Shown here in pieces: positions 7,545 through 16,712 of a DNA stretch of 64,000 nucleotides. A program made the position numbers and the translations under genes. Source of the DNA: Thiotrichaceae bacterium (lineage in GTDB: Bacteria; Pseudomonadota; Gammaproteobacteria; Beggiatoales; Beggiatoaceae); the NCBI GenBank assembly GCA_026991885.1, contig JALXAQ010000098.1, forward strand, positions 1-64,000. Direction: 5' to 3'. Below the pieces are notes generated by a model, which was given only the letters and a program-made list of their open reading frames with translations, was not told where the DNA came from and searched no databases. Each line of letters opens with the position of its first letter. Position 1 is the stretch's first letter.

Positions 7545-8966
7545 TTAAAACCGCCAATTCAATTGCACATCGAAAACATCCACATTGGCTTTATATTTAC
7601 CGGTTAAACGGTGATAACCAGATGTATGCGCTCCGGCACTATACGCTTCGGAATTATCAATATCTATATCATTAATAAACAAATGGGCGTAGCCAACGTC
7701 TATGCTTAGATATTTATTTTTGCTATAAGTGGCTCCCAATGCTAACCAAAAACGATCATTATCTGGGATACGTGGCGAACGATCTTGGGGATCAGAGACT
7801 GGGGATTGATCATAAGCAATCCCCGTTTTGAATGTCCACACCGGCGAATATTTATAATTCAAGCCCAACGAACTAAAAGTGGAATTTTCATAATTCAGGT
7901 GAGTGATGGAATCTGCTTGGGCGGGGTTATCAAATTCGATAATTAAATTCTCAAACCTATCCCATTGAGTCCAATTGACACCGCCCAGAATCGTTAAATT
8001 CGGCGTAAGTTCATGAAAAAAATTTAAAGCAATCGTTTCTGGCAAATCTATGCTGGCTTGTGCGTCGGTATCTTTGAATACGCCAGCGGCACCCCGCAAA
8101 ATTTCCACCGCTTGTTGAGATTGCGGATCACTGGGATTGCTGAAACTGGCATCTCCATTGATATCCAGCGAAACTTTGGAACGATATGCTATGCCGAAAC
8201 GTGTACCTTGCTTGGGTTCCCATAAAAGTCCCAAATTAAAACCAAACCCCCAATCATCACCACGCACTTTAGCAATACCATCGCCTGAAGTGTTGCCCGG
8301 CATTAGGGGAAGATTGGGCAATTGTGAATTTTTGAAACTGGCAAGCTTGTAGATCAAATTGTAATCAACTGCATTGCTCAGATCAACGGTGGCATACATA
8401 AAATTAAGCCCAGCCCCAAAGGAGAATTGTTGATTAAGTCGATAGGCAACAGAGGGATTAATATTAATTGTTAGCAGTTCCGATTTTATGGCACTGTAAC
8501 GCCCAGCCCATTGCTTATCATATTCAGTCACCAAACCGAAGGGGGCATTGACACCAATCCCAAACTTTAAATCTTTATTGTAATCATGTACATAGAACAG
8601 ATTAGGCACAATGGCGTTGACACCGCCTCCCGAATTGCCAACGCCTTGATCAAGAGGCACTTGATTTAATTGGGTTGCCGCTATAGTCGGGTTATCGATG
8701 TTAAAGGCACTTGTACCTTCAAAATCAAATTTGGGGATAATCAGGTGCAAGGCGACACTGGATTGATGCCCTGAGAGGCGTGTCATACCGGCGGGATTAA
8801 AAAATATAGTTGAAGCATCTTCAGCGCGTGCCGCTTCACCAGCGTGTGCATTACCCGCGCCCTTGCCACTTTGTTCAATTAATTGAAAAGCGGCGGCAAA
8901 AGTGTTGTTGCTATGGCTCAGTATGGCAACCGCCATTGTCAATAATAGCCATTTATTACTTGACAT
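7545..8966 (-). CDS. fadL: FadL/OmpP1/TodX-family outer-membrane transporter
   Basis: A 473-residue protein with a Sec signal peptide (MSSNKWLLLTMAVAILSHSNNTFAAAF). The plug-domain start FQLIEQSGKGAGNAHAGEAA is followed by ASTIFFNPAGMTRL, the NPA signature region of FadL porins. The rest alternates as a beta barrel and ends VQLNWRF with a terminal aromatic residue for BAM recognition. ATG at 8966 has an AGGAG site upstream on the minus strand. FadL members move long-chain fatty acids or other hydrophobic compounds across the outer membrane. The substrate cannot be told from sequence, and no fad genes are nearby. Confidence 0.85.
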   Translation of the reverse strand: MSSNKWLLLTMAVAILSHSNNTFAAAFQLIEQSGKGAGNAHAGEAARAEDASTIFFNPAGMTRLSGHQSSVALHLIIPKFDFEGTSAFNIDNPTIAATQLNQVPLDQGVGNSGGGVNAIVPNLFYVHDYNKDLKFGIGVNAPFGLVTEYDKQWAGRYSAIKSELLTININPSVAYRLNQQFSFGAGLNFMYATVDLSNAVDYNLIYKLASFKNSQLPNLPLMPGNTSGDGIAKVRGDDWGFGFNLGLLWEPKQGTRFGIAYRSKVSLDINGDASFSNPSDPQSQQAVEILRGAAGVFKDTDAQASIDLPETIALNFFHELTPNLTILGGVNWTQWDRFENLIIEFDNPAQADSITHLNYENSTFSSLGLNYKYSPVWTFKTGIAYDQSPVSDPQDRSPRIPDNDRFWLALGATYSKNKYLSIDVGYAHLFINDIDIDNSEAYSAGAHTSGYHRLTGKYKANVDVFDVQLNWRF

Positions 8967-9193
8967 AAAATTTTTTTCTCCTAATGGAAATTCTGTAGTA
9001 AGCGCGACCTATCGCCCAATAAATTATCTCAATAGTGCTCAATGTCATGCCAATCTTAATGGGAATTCATTTGAAAAGGTAGCGACACAACTGAAGCCAT
9101 CTTTTGTGGTTTTGGTGTTTTAAAGTAAGAGAAAGTTGACTTATCCAGCACAAAACTTTTTTCATATTTACAATATGATAAAATAATAAAATC

Positions 9194-9962
9194 ATGAACA
9201 CAGAAACCATAAAAACCCGTTTTGCGCCCAGCCCCACCGGCTTAATGCACATAGGCAACGCTCGCACCGCACTATTCAATGCCCTATATGCCCATCATCA
9301 CGGTGGCATATTTTTACTACGCATTGAAGATACTGACTTAGAGCGTAGTCAAGCCCCATTAGCCATACAATTAATGGAAGATTTACACTGGTTAAACATC
9401 ACATGGCAAGAGGGCGCCTATTATCAATCAAAGCGCGGAGAAATTTATACTAAATATTATGCACAATTAGAACAACAAGGCAAGGTTTACCCTTGTTTTT
9501 GTACAAGAATTAGCCTTATCGCGCAAACTGCAACGGGCTTCCGGGCAACCCCCCCGTTATGCCGGCACCTGTACCCATCTCAGCGAAACCGAGGTGGCAG
9601 CTAAAAGCCGCGCTGACGGCACACCGGCTTTTTTCTTTTGTAATGCCCTCGATGATGCCTTAATGGGAGTGAAGATCATTTGACTCTTCACCGATGAAAT
9701 AAAACGAGAGCCAGATGCTGAGGCAGAGATAGCCAAGGCGGGCAATGAATTTTTTAATCATAGCCTAGCCGCCCTAGAAACCACTCAAGCAGATTTTAAA
9801 GCACTCGTCAAAGAAGTCAAACAAAGGACTGGAAAAAAAGGAAAAAATTTATTTATGCCCCGACGGGCAGCCCTAACGGGAGAAACGCATGGCCCAGAAA
9901 TGGCACATATATTGCCTTTGATGGGGATAGAACGGGCACGGAAGCGGTTGTCTGTCGTGTAG
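9194..9962 (+). pseudogene. gltX: Glutamyl-tRNA synthetase remnant
   Basis: The first 110 residues are good GltX: TRFAPSPTGLMHIGNARTA with the HIGH-type motif (HIGN) and LLRIEDTDLERS. After about 9505 the coding frame shifts (SGQPPRYAGTC, GTPAFFFCNALDDALMG). It meets a stop near 9681 and resumes with C-terminal anticodon-binding sequence ([20 protein letters not shown], then [13 protein letters not shown]) to TAG 9960. The middle, including the KMSKS loop, is deleted. This copy cannot encode an active enzyme, so a functional gltX must lie elsewhere. The intact start and RIEDTDLERS exclude the shorter GluQ-type enzyme as the better match. Confidence 0.8.
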
Positions 9963-10019
9963 ACATGTCCCTTTTTAATTTGGTGCCCGAAACTTTTAAC
10001 ACAACCACAAGGAACAACA

Positions 10020-12221
10020 ATGAGTGTCAGAGCCGTTATAGCCGAAGTATTAGAACAGCGACACAAAAAAGTCCTCATGCTTGAAAAAGTCCACAATGGA
10101 CTGGCAGAACTCGAAATGCAGCTAGATAGCCTACAACAAATGGCAGCCGAAGTAAAAGAAGACCCTGAAGATGTCCCACAAGACATTATCCAATTCAGTA
10201 CCAAAATGGCCACACCTATTAATACACTTCAAGAAGAAGTCGTACAACTAAATGCGTCCATTGTGAGCCTGACTAAACGCTTTAGCAAAGAAACTATCAA
10301 TATTGGAGTGGCCGGAAAAGCGCGTCAAGGTAAAAGTACACTACTTCAGAAAATATCGGGCTTATCTAATCAAGAAATACCCACGTCCGATGAACTCCCC
10401 TGCACCGGCGCCAAAAGCAAAATTTATCACTCAGAAGAGAGCCCTTATGCCAAAATAGAATTTTATTCAAAAGAGGAATTCCTCAAAGAAATCCTCTATG
10501 CCTATTTTGACAAATTGAACATGCCTAAGCCATTTTCACTCAAACGCTTTAGCAGCCCCTTACCCGAATTGGATGAAAACAGCCGCAATGATCGCAACTT
10601 AGATAAGGCTATTTATGAAAAATTGAAGTTTATTCACAAGGCTTTTCCATCGTTTTCTGAATTATTGTCAAAACCCCATAAATTACTGGGACTCGATGAA
10701 ATTATTGAATATGTCACCCAAAGTGAAGGGCGCACACGATATCTCGCGGTTAAAACCGGTAATGTTTACACCAAGTTTCCTAACCATGACGTCACCGGCT
10801 TATGTTTAGTTGACTTGCCCGGATTAGAAGCCGCTCAAGGACATGAACAGAAATTAGTCTCATCGCTTGAATATGAAGTTGACGCAGTCATATTTGTCAA
10901 ATCGCCCGACGTGCTAGGGACAGATTGGGAACAGGGAGATTACAATGTCTTTGATTTAATTGAAAATGCGGCCAGAGAAATTGACCTAGCACATCGCCTA
11001 TTTATCGTACTGAATGAAAAAAATGACGGCAGCAACAGAAAACAGGTACAACTCTTAAAAAATCAACCGCCTGATACCTATAGCCAACCCCGCATTCTCA
11101 CCGCCAATTGTAGTGACGCAGCAGAAGTTGAACACAAAGTGTTTTCTGTCGTTCTCAATCATATTGAGAAACATTTGGAAAGCACCGACCAAGAATATGT
11201 CAAAGCCTTAGCGGAAAAGATGGAAAACATCAGCCGGACGCTCACAGGACTGTTTACGCCTGTCATGAAAGGCTTTAGTACGACCACCGCAGACTTAGGC
11301 AGAGAAAGAAAATATCGGCTATTATCGGAAAAATTCATCAGAGAGTTGACAACCGGATTAGAAAAATTGGTGTTAGAAGTCCGACATGAATTAAATATTA
11401 GCGAAGAATTTAAGCAGAAAATAGAAGAAATCTGCGAATCTGCCAGAGAAACAGCCCCCATTCCCACTCCAGAAGAATTGGCAGAGCAATATCTGGAATA
11501 CAGTGGTTGGAAGGGCGGCGTAGGCGATGAATTGAATTATTTACGCGCCTACCTAACAGAATTTATGGCCACCCATTTGGACGAGTACCTGCAAACGCAG
11601 ATAGATGAAGTACTCCGACAAGTTTTAGAGCGCGTATTGCCTAAATCCTTGCAAAAAATGCTACCACCCCCGAAAGATAACGAGCCACGTACCCTCATAC
11701 TTGGCTTTCAAGAATTATTGGATAAAAGCGAACATCCTAATATTTACAAAACGTTCGACTATATCCGCAAATTTAACTTTTCTTATCACAGCCATTTTCA
11801 CTACCGTGTTCGTGAAGAAATGGGCTTATTAACCACTTATAGCAGTGACTCTATTGACGACATAGTGCCTAACGATGCGACACGGGACAATTTCATGGAA
11901 AAGGCAGAAGAAATCGCCAGGGGCTTAGATAGCCATTATCAACAAACGATTTATCAATTGAGAAAAAAATTCAGTGAAAAAATGCAAGAAGATCCCGCGA
12001 ATGCCATTTTCGCACTGGTTGAAGAAATCAAAGATCGTCTAGTGAGAGCCAAAGGAATTAAGGATGAATGGAAAAGTTTCCTTGATCCTATCCGCGAACA
12101 AATATGGACAGAAGAATTGAGTCGTTTTAACAAAGAGATTGCCTTACGCAAACAGTGGCGGAATGCCGTTGATGATGCAATCAAATGTATCAAGCAAATA
12201 CGGGCGGATTTTCCTAGTTAA
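10020..12221 (+). CDS. Dynamin-like large GTPase
   Basis: A 733-residue protein. Residues 1-90 are a helical, coiled-coil-like lead. The GTPase domain begins INIGVAGKARQGKSTLLQKI, with the P-loop at residues 99-106. A Thr in LPCTGAKSK fits switch I, LVDLPGLEAAQGHE gives the DxxG motif, and LNEKND fits the guanine-specificity loop. Residues about 390-730 are almost wholly helical and charged, like a dynamin stalk. ATG 10020 has AAGGA upstream. No membrane segment is evident. It is followed 41 bases later by a small GTPase gene and then an unknown gene. Bacterial dynamin-like GTPases act in membrane remodelling or anti-phage defence. Here the context favours a dedicated three-protein system, but this is inference. 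Confidence 0.75.
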   Translation: MSVRAVIAEVLEQRHKKVLMLEKVHNGLAELEMQLDSLQQMAAEVKEDPEDVPQDIIQFSTKMATPINTLQEEVVQLNASIVSLTKRFSKETINIGVAGKARQGKSTLLQKISGLSNQEIPTSDELPCTGAKSKIYHSEESPYAKIEFYSKEEFLKEILYAYFDKLNMPKPFSLKRFSSPLPELDENSRNDRNLDKAIYEKLKFIHKAFPSFSELLSKPHKLLGLDEIIEYVTQSEGRTRYLAVKTGNVYTKFPNHDVTGLCLVDLPGLEAAQGHEQKLVSSLEYEVDAVIFVKSPDVLGTDWEQGDYNVFDLIENAAREIDLAHRLFIVLNEKNDGSNRKQVQLLKNQPPDTYSQPRILTANCSDAAEVEHKVFSVVLNHIEKHLESTDQEYVKALAEKMENISRTLTGLFTPVMKGFSTTTADLGRERKYRLLSEKFIRELTTGLEKLVLEVRHELNISEEFKQKIEEICESARETAPIPTPEELAEQYLEYSGWKGGVGDELNYLRAYLTEFMATHLDEYLQTQIDEVLRQVLERVLPKSLQKMLPPPKDNEPRTLILGFQELLDKSEHPNIYKTFDYIRKFNFSYHSHFHYRVREEMGLLTTYSSDSIDDIVPNDATRDNFMEKAEEIARGLDSHYQQTIYQLRKKFSEKMQEDPANAIFALVEEIKDRLVRAKGIKDEWKSFLDPIREQIWTEELSRFNKEIALRKQWRNAVDDAIKCIKQIRADFPS

Positions 12222-12262
12222 TTAAACTAAACAAGGAGTGCAAGAAGGGGAACAGGAAAAAA

Positions 12263-13195
12263 ATGCCAAAACAAACGACTATGATGATGCTAGGACCAGA
12301 TGCGGTGGGTAAAACGACTTTACTCGCGACCATGTATCATGAATTTAACAATCAATCTGAATTTGAACTCACGACGAGCGGAGATACGCACCAAAATCTT
12401 CAAGAAGCTTATGAAAAGCTCAAGAGCATCATTACACAACCCACATTTACACAGACAGGACAACTTTTGAAGGGCACGGCAGGTATTGTCGAACACACAT
12501 TTGAAATCCAATTTTTGGGACAAAAAGAACTGGAATTGGTCTTTTATGATATTGCAGGTGGAGTGATACGCGCTGAAAATAATAAAAATCGGGACTTTGA
12601 AGAATTTAAACAAAAATTGGAAGAAGCCACTGTGATTATGATTGTTATAGAGGCACCCGCCCTGATAGAAGGCAATGTGCAGTCCAATAATCCTTTACCA
12701 GTTTATGAACGCTTGCTCCCCACTGTCATAGATAAGCGAAATCATTTGATATTATTTGTGATTACAAAATGTGAAGCCTGGCTCAAAAATGAGACACTTA
12801 AAAAAAAGTTACAAATAGCGTTTGAAAGACGCTATCAAAAGCTGCTCCAGTGGATAGCAGACATTGATAATATTGTGGCTGTTTTGATACCAGTCAAAAC
12901 GCTGGGTTGTGTCGAATTTACCCGCATTGATTATCAGGGAAATGAACAAGAAATCATCTTTGTTAGAAAACCCAATTTGCAGTTTAAGCCTGAAAATACC
13001 GATCAACCCCTGCGCTATGCACTGGCATTTGCTTTATCCCAACATGATCAAAACCGATTGCCGTGGAATAAATTTGTGCGTTGGATTTCCCAACATGATA
13101 TTGCTTTTCAAAAAGCACTCATTGAATTTGCGGAAGCACGTCATCGGCACTTCAAAATTTATGGGAATCAATCACTGATTGAGGAGATAAAATAA
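12263..13195 (+). CDS. Small P-loop GTPase (double-GTPase-2-like), partner of dynamin-like protein
   Basis: A 310-residue protein starting MPKQTTMMMLGPDAVGKTTL, with a Walker A at residues 11-19 (GPDAVGKTT). ELVFYDIAGGV fits Walker B/switch II, and LILFVITKCEAW fits a TKxD-like specificity motif in which Glu replaces Asp. The first seven residues lead straight into the P-loop, so there is no N-terminal domain. Such very short-lead GTPases occur beside larger GTPases in NTP-dependent conflict systems. The stop codon overlaps the next start (TAATGG at 13193-13198). An upstream AAGGGGAAC site supports the ATG at 12263. Confidence 0.7.
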   Translation: MPKQTTMMMLGPDAVGKTTLLATMYHEFNNQSEFELTTSGDTHQNLQEAYEKLKSIITQPTFTQTGQLLKGTAGIVEHTFEIQFLGQKELELVFYDIAGGVIRAENNKNRDFEEFKQKLEEATVIMIVIEAPALIEGNVQSNNPLPVYERLLPTVIDKRNHLILFVITKCEAWLKNETLKKKLQIAFERRYQKLLQWIADIDNIVAVLIPVKTLGCVEFTRIDYQGNEQEIIFVRKPNLQFKPENTDQPLRYALAFALSQHDQNRLPWNKFVRWISQHDIAFQKALIEFAEARHRHFKIYGNQSLIEEIK

Positions 13196-13953
13196 TGGTT
13201 ATTAAACCCGTTGTTTTAATCGGAGCCGCTCTTCATACGCGAAAATTTGAACCGGGTCAAGATTATGATTGGTATGTCAAAAAAGGAGAACTGCAATTAT
13301 TTGATAAAATGGAAGAGATTCACCGTGTCATGCTACGCGATGTCGGTGGTGAAGCGCCAAGATTAGCTGTGATTATTGAAGAGCAACGTGTTGGTTTTAT
13401 GATTGGAGAACTACCCTGCCCGCGCCGCAAGGATCATGCCAAAAGAGTGATACATGATACACTTTATTTTGAATTTGATACAGAATATTACCGAAGTGTC
13501 TTACATGCCGTTGTCATTTTATTACTTCGTCCCCAGAATTATTATAAACCTTATAAACAGTATTTTAGTAATTATGCGGAAAGATTATTTTCTTATTCGG
13601 AGATGCCACAATTCATTTTAAAAACGGTTAAATTACCGAATGCAAACCAAGCCAACTTAATAAAGTCTAATCAGGGAGATAAATGGGTTTTATTTTCTAA
13701 TGCTAAAAATCGACATCGCTGTGCGCGTCAATTGATAGAGCTTGTGTATCGTGATGAGGGTTATTTTTGTTTTGTCTCAACGGGTAGAGTGAATTTGGAA
13801 AAATGTAAAAAGATTGCAGAGCAAAATGATGAATGTATTTTGTTGACATTATCTTCTGAAGTAGAATCTGAAATCAATTTAAAAAAAGATCGCAATGAAA
13901 GTGGAATTTATGGATTCCTGAAAAGTCAGTACAAAATACTGTTTAAAAACTGA
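13195..13953 (+). CDS. Unknown protein, third gene of the GTPase unit
   Basis: A 252-residue protein I do not recognise. It starts MVIKPVVLIGAALHTRKFEPG. The most distinctive region is residues 60-100: RLAVIIEEQRVGFMIGELPC, then PRRKDHAKRVIHDTLYFEF, an Arg/Lys-rich stretch followed by an acidic strand. The C-terminal half has two alternating beta-alpha segments (GYFCFVSTGRVNLEKCK and DECILLTLSSEVESE). No signal peptide or membrane helix is present. Its start overlaps the stop of the small GTPase, so it is translated with it. It could be an effector, adaptor or GTPase-associated protein; sequence alone does not decide. Confidence 0.6.
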   Translation: MVIKPVVLIGAALHTRKFEPGQDYDWYVKKGELQLFDKMEEIHRVMLRDVGGEAPRLAVIIEEQRVGFMIGELPCPRRKDHAKRVIHDTLYFEFDTEYYRSVLHAVVILLLRPQNYYKPYKQYFSNYAERLFSYSEMPQFILKTVKLPNANQANLIKSNQGDKWVLFSNAKNRHRCARQLIELVYRDEGYFCFVSTGRVNLEKCKKIAEQNDECILLTLSSEVESEINLKKDRNESGIYGFLKSQYKILFKN

Positions 13954-13964
13954 TAACTGATAAC
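13948..13964. repeat. AACTGATA heptamer tract (short)
   Basis: AACTGATAACTGATAAC directly follows the stop of the preceding gene. The same heptamer occurs at 31090, 51254 and 51343. Confidence 0.7.
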
Positions 13965-13967
13965 GGC

Positions 13968-13995
13968 TTGACATTCCTTTCGGTTTTGATACTAT
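13968..13995 (+). promoter_or_regulatory. Sigma-70-like promoter for the GNAT gene
   Basis: TTGACA at 13968-13973, a 16-base spacer and TACTAT at 13990-13995, followed 24 bases later by the ATG at 14020 with a GGAGAAG ribosome site. The -35 box is perfect; the spacer is one base short of optimal. Confidence 0.55.
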
Positions 13996-14019
13996 GAGCA
14001 GGCAAATACGGAGAAGCGT

Positions 14020-14694
14020 ATGATTTTTTATAATCAGGGTCATTCATTGCGACTGCGTCAAACTGAACCCCAGGATGCACCCACCTTATTCGGTGCCTAT
14101 CAAGACGAATCCTTTATCCGTCTCTATCACTCCAACAATATACCTTTAACCCAAGAGCAACTCGCCAATAGACTGGCAGAACAGGCGCCCGTCGAGCTTG
14201 GCTTTGTGGAATTTATGATAGAACATAAAAAATATGGGGCTATTGGTGTGGCAGTATTAGGCGATTATTCACCCGTTCACAAACGTGCAGAGTATCTGAT
14301 AGGCTTATTTGAAGAAAAACATCGCTCACGAGGCTATGGTACAGAAGCCAGCCTGTTAGTGCTTGATTTAGCTTTCAATATTTATCAGTTACATAAAATA
14401 TATACTTATGTTTATGATTACAATGAACTTTCACAAAAAAATACCCTGAAATTTGGTTTTAAACAGGAAGGAATTTTAGAAGAACATCATTATTGGCTAC
14501 AAGAAAAGCGATTTGTTAATTTGTATATTAACGGAATGACAGAGGCGCGTTTTCGCAATAATGAAAAAATCCGTCGTTATTCCCTACGATTGTTGGGGAG
14601 AGATGTGACACAAGCGGCGATTAAGTTAACTTCAGATGACCAGTTACCAAATGAGATGGGAAAAGATTTTCTTGAAGGCTGGCTACAACTTTAA
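14020..14694 (+). CDS. GNAT-family acetyltransferase (RimJ/RimL type)
   Basis: A 224-residue protein starting MIFYNQGHSLRLRQTEPQDA. It has the GNAT order: N-terminal beta-alpha, then EYLIGLFEEKHRSRGYGTEA (acetyl-CoA pyrophosphate loop, R-G-Y-G), LVLDLAFNIYQLHKIYTYVY and KFGFKQEGILEEHHYW. These match Rim-type N-acetyltransferases that modify protein N-termini or small amines. A 55-residue C-terminal extension beyond the GNAT core has no recognised motif. The substrate is unknown. The own promoter just upstream separates it from the GTPase unit. Confidence 0.75.
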   Translation: MIFYNQGHSLRLRQTEPQDAPTLFGAYQDESFIRLYHSNNIPLTQEQLANRLAEQAPVELGFVEFMIEHKKYGAIGVAVLGDYSPVHKRAEYLIGLFEEKHRSRGYGTEASLLVLDLAFNIYQLHKIYTYVYDYNELSQKNTLKFGFKQEGILEEHHYWLQEKRFVNLYINGMTEARFRNNEKIRRYSLRLLGRDVTQAAIKLTSDDQLPNEMGKDFLEGWLQL

Positions 14695-14705
14695 TTGGAG
14701 ATACA

Positions 14706-15482
14706 ATGAAAAAATTCACAAATTCAACGGTTGCGGGCGCATTTTTGTTAGCGACGAGTCCCGCTTGGGCTTCTAAAACGGGCACTTCACCATTCCCAAT
14801 CCCAGGGAACACAGACGGTGGTCCCCAAATCCCACCCACTCGAAATGCACCGAGCTTTCCAGGCAAAAGCCAAATCGAGATGACTTCAGTGACGCTGGAG
14901 AAAGCTGACGAAAGAAAAATGCGTTCCTGTACGGTGCCAAAAGTCAACTTGGCACAGCCTCGCCCACAGCATATTTTATCATTGGCTGTTGATCCTAAAA
15001 AAAGACAAGAGGTTACATTACAATTTGCGATAGATAAGATTCCAAGCGGCAATGAGGAGCGCGTTTTGTTATTGCTTTACAGCCGTTGTTTGTCCACACA
15101 ACCGAAAATCAGAACCCCACTGTCTAAGCAAAAATTGGCACTGGATGTCAAAGATATTGAAATTTTGGCCACTTATAAGCTCAACGCAACGACCAAACCG
15201 TCCCGCCCCGGTGCTGCTGCAATGCAGCAGATGACCATTAATATCGAACTCGAAACGGATAAGCTCGCCCAACAAATTAAAGCGGGAAATAATACGTTTT
15301 ACTTTCAAGCGGGTGTGCTGAAAAAATCCGACTTTGATCGTAAAAATTACGGTGTCATAAACCTGTCTCAGTTGGCGGCTCTCCATTTCTCCAGCAAAAC
15401 CTGTCCAAATGACGCTCAATTTTCCAGCAAAATCAAGGCGGAAAATGCTGCTTGCAAATATCTACCCACTAAAACGCAATAA
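14706..15482 (+). CDS. Secreted protein of unknown function
   Basis: A 258-residue protein with a signal peptide (MKKFTNSTVAGAFLLATSPAWA). A Pro/Gly-rich linker follows (SPFPIPGNTDGGPQIPPTR). The mature part contains four or five scattered cysteines that could pair in the periplasm and alternating beta-like segments such as ILATYKLNATTKPSRPG. No family is recognised. ATG 14706 has TTGGAG upstream, 11 bases after the GNAT stop, so the two genes may be cotranscribed. Confidence 0.6.
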   Translation: MKKFTNSTVAGAFLLATSPAWASKTGTSPFPIPGNTDGGPQIPPTRNAPSFPGKSQIEMTSVTLEKADERKMRSCTVPKVNLAQPRPQHILSLAVDPKKRQEVTLQFAIDKIPSGNEERVLLLLYSRCLSTQPKIRTPLSKQKLALDVKDIEILATYKLNATTKPSRPGAAAMQQMTINIELETDKLAQQIKAGNNTFYFQAGVLKKSDFDRKNYGVINLSQLAALHFSSKTCPNDAQFSSKIKAENAACKYLPTKTQ

Positions 15483-15496
15483 AGCGCAATAAAGTC

Positions 15497-15525
15497 AGGA
15501 GTCCAAGATTTATCTTGGACATCCT
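15497..15525. repeat. GGAGTCC-family hairpin
   Basis: AGGAGTCCAAGAT, T, ATCTTGGACATCCT. Located between the secreted-protein stop and the thioredoxin-like start; core CCAAGATTTATCTTGG. Confidence 0.8.
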
Positions 15526-15540
15526 AAAAGAGGAAATATT

Positions 15541-16098
15541 ATGGCTCGAACACCATCTAACATGATGCCCTTAGGGACTATTGCCCCCGATTTTACCCTA
15601 CTCAATACGGTGACTGGCGAAACCGTAACACTTTCTGATTTAAAATCAGACATTGCCACAGTGATTATGTTTATTTGCAATCACTGCCCTTATGTTAAAC
15701 ATGTGCAAGATGAATTAGTGAAACTGGCTAATGATTACCAAGCAAAAGGCGTTTCGTTTATTGCGATAAGTGCCAATGATGCTGTCAACTATCCTGATGA
15801 TTCACCTGACAACATGAAAATAGTCGCGCAACAATTGGGCTATTCTTTCCCCTACTTGTATGATGAAACCCAAGAAGTTGCTAAAGCCTACCAAGCCGCT
15901 TGCACACCTGATTTTTATATCTTTGATAAAGATTTAAAGTGTGCCTATCGTGGACAGTTGGATGATGCGAGACCTAAAAATAATACGCCAGTCACTGGCA
16001 AGGATATTCGCGCCGCTTTAGAGGCGATATTAACCGGACAAGCCGTGAACTCGGATCAAAAGCCTAGCATTGGTTGTAATATCAAATGGAAAGCGTAA
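15541..16098 (+). CDS. Thioredoxin-like peroxiredoxin-family protein
   Basis: A 185-residue cytoplasmic protein with an AhpC/TSA-type thioredoxin fold. APDFTLLNTVTGETVTLSDL is the usual start, and MFICNHCPYVKHVQDELVKL places two cysteines in CNHCPY, close to the redox site. SFIAISANDAVNYPDDSP and a later CTPDFYIFD with cis-Pro-like region follow. It belongs to a peroxiredoxin-like group usually annotated as thioredoxin family or redoxin protein. The stop is followed two bases later by the lolA start, so the genes are cotranscribed. Exact reductant or oxidant activity is not determined. Confidence 0.75.
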   Translation: MARTPSNMMPLGTIAPDFTLLNTVTGETVTLSDLKSDIATVIMFICNHCPYVKHVQDELVKLANDYQAKGVSFIAISANDAVNYPDDSPDNMKIVAQQLGYSFPYLYDETQEVAKAYQAACTPDFYIFDKDLKCAYRGQLDDARPKNNTPVTGKDIRAALEAILTGQAVNSDQKPSIGCNIKWKA

Positions 16099-16100
16099 GA

Positions 16101-16712
16101 ATGAAACGATATTGCTTATTTCTTGTTTTATGCTGTTTACCGCACTGGCTTTATGCCCATGAAGCGTTGGAGTATTTCTTAGATGACTTGCATACTTTAT
16201 ACGCGCAATTTGAACAAGTGATTTATGATGATAATGGAGAACTATTAGAAAAGTCGCAGGGTTTAATGTATGTACAACGCCCCAACAGGTTTCGTTGGGT
16301 TTATCAACAACCGTATGACCAGCTCATCGTTGCAGATGGAAAAAAAGTCTGGATATATGACAACGATTTAGAACAAGTCACGGTGAAAAACCTAGACAAT
16401 GCTTTGGGTAAAACGCCTGCCTTTTTATTGAGTCGCCAAAAAGCGTTAGAAGAAGATTTTTTTATTAATGATTTGCCTTCCTATCGAAGGGGGGTGACGC
16501 GCTTGGAACTGATTCCCAAAGATGCCCAGGCGCAGTTTGATAGTATGCGACTCAATTTGCAGGGGAAAACCTTACTGAATTTAGAACTCGTGGACAATCT
16601 AGGGCAAACAACCAACATTTTATTTCATAAAGTTAAACGAAATCATAAGTTGAATTATAAATTATTTATATTCACGCCACCTGCTGGTGTGGATATTATT
16701 GAAGATAGATAA
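16101..16712 (+). CDS. lolA: Outer-membrane lipoprotein carrier protein LolA
   Basis: A 203-residue periplasmic protein with signal peptide MKRYCLFLVLCCLPHWLYAHE. It shows LolA hallmarks: DLHTLYAQFEQVIYD, GLMYVQRPNRFRWVY, QLIVADGKKVWIYDNDLEQV and a long beta-sheet body. LolA collects lipoproteins from LolCDE and passes them to LolB. ATG 16101 gives a proper signal peptide; an in-frame ATG at 16086 inside the previous gene is less likely. Convergent with the PP2C gene with no spacer. Confidence 0.85.
   Translation: MKRYCLFLVLCCLPHWLYAHEALEYFLDDLHTLYAQFEQVIYDDNGELLEKSQGLMYVQRPNRFRWVYQQPYDQLIVADGKKVWIYDNDLEQVTVKNLDNALGKTPAFLLSRQKALEEDFFINDLPSYRRGVTRLELIPKDAQAQFDSMRLNLQGKTLLNLELVDNLGQTTNILFHKVKRNHKLNYKLFIFTPPAGVDIIEDR

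Noticed and set aside
7504-7557. 18-residue N-terminal extension of the ygfX-like protein
   Set aside because: It is encoded by a GGAGTCC hairpin and the 3' end of fadL, so ATG 7503 is preferred.
9603-9633. Hairpin AAAAGCCG/CGGCTTTTTT resembling a terminator
   Set aside because: It lies within coding sequence of the gltX remnant (GTPAFFF region) and was probably coding before decay, so it is not annotated as a terminator.
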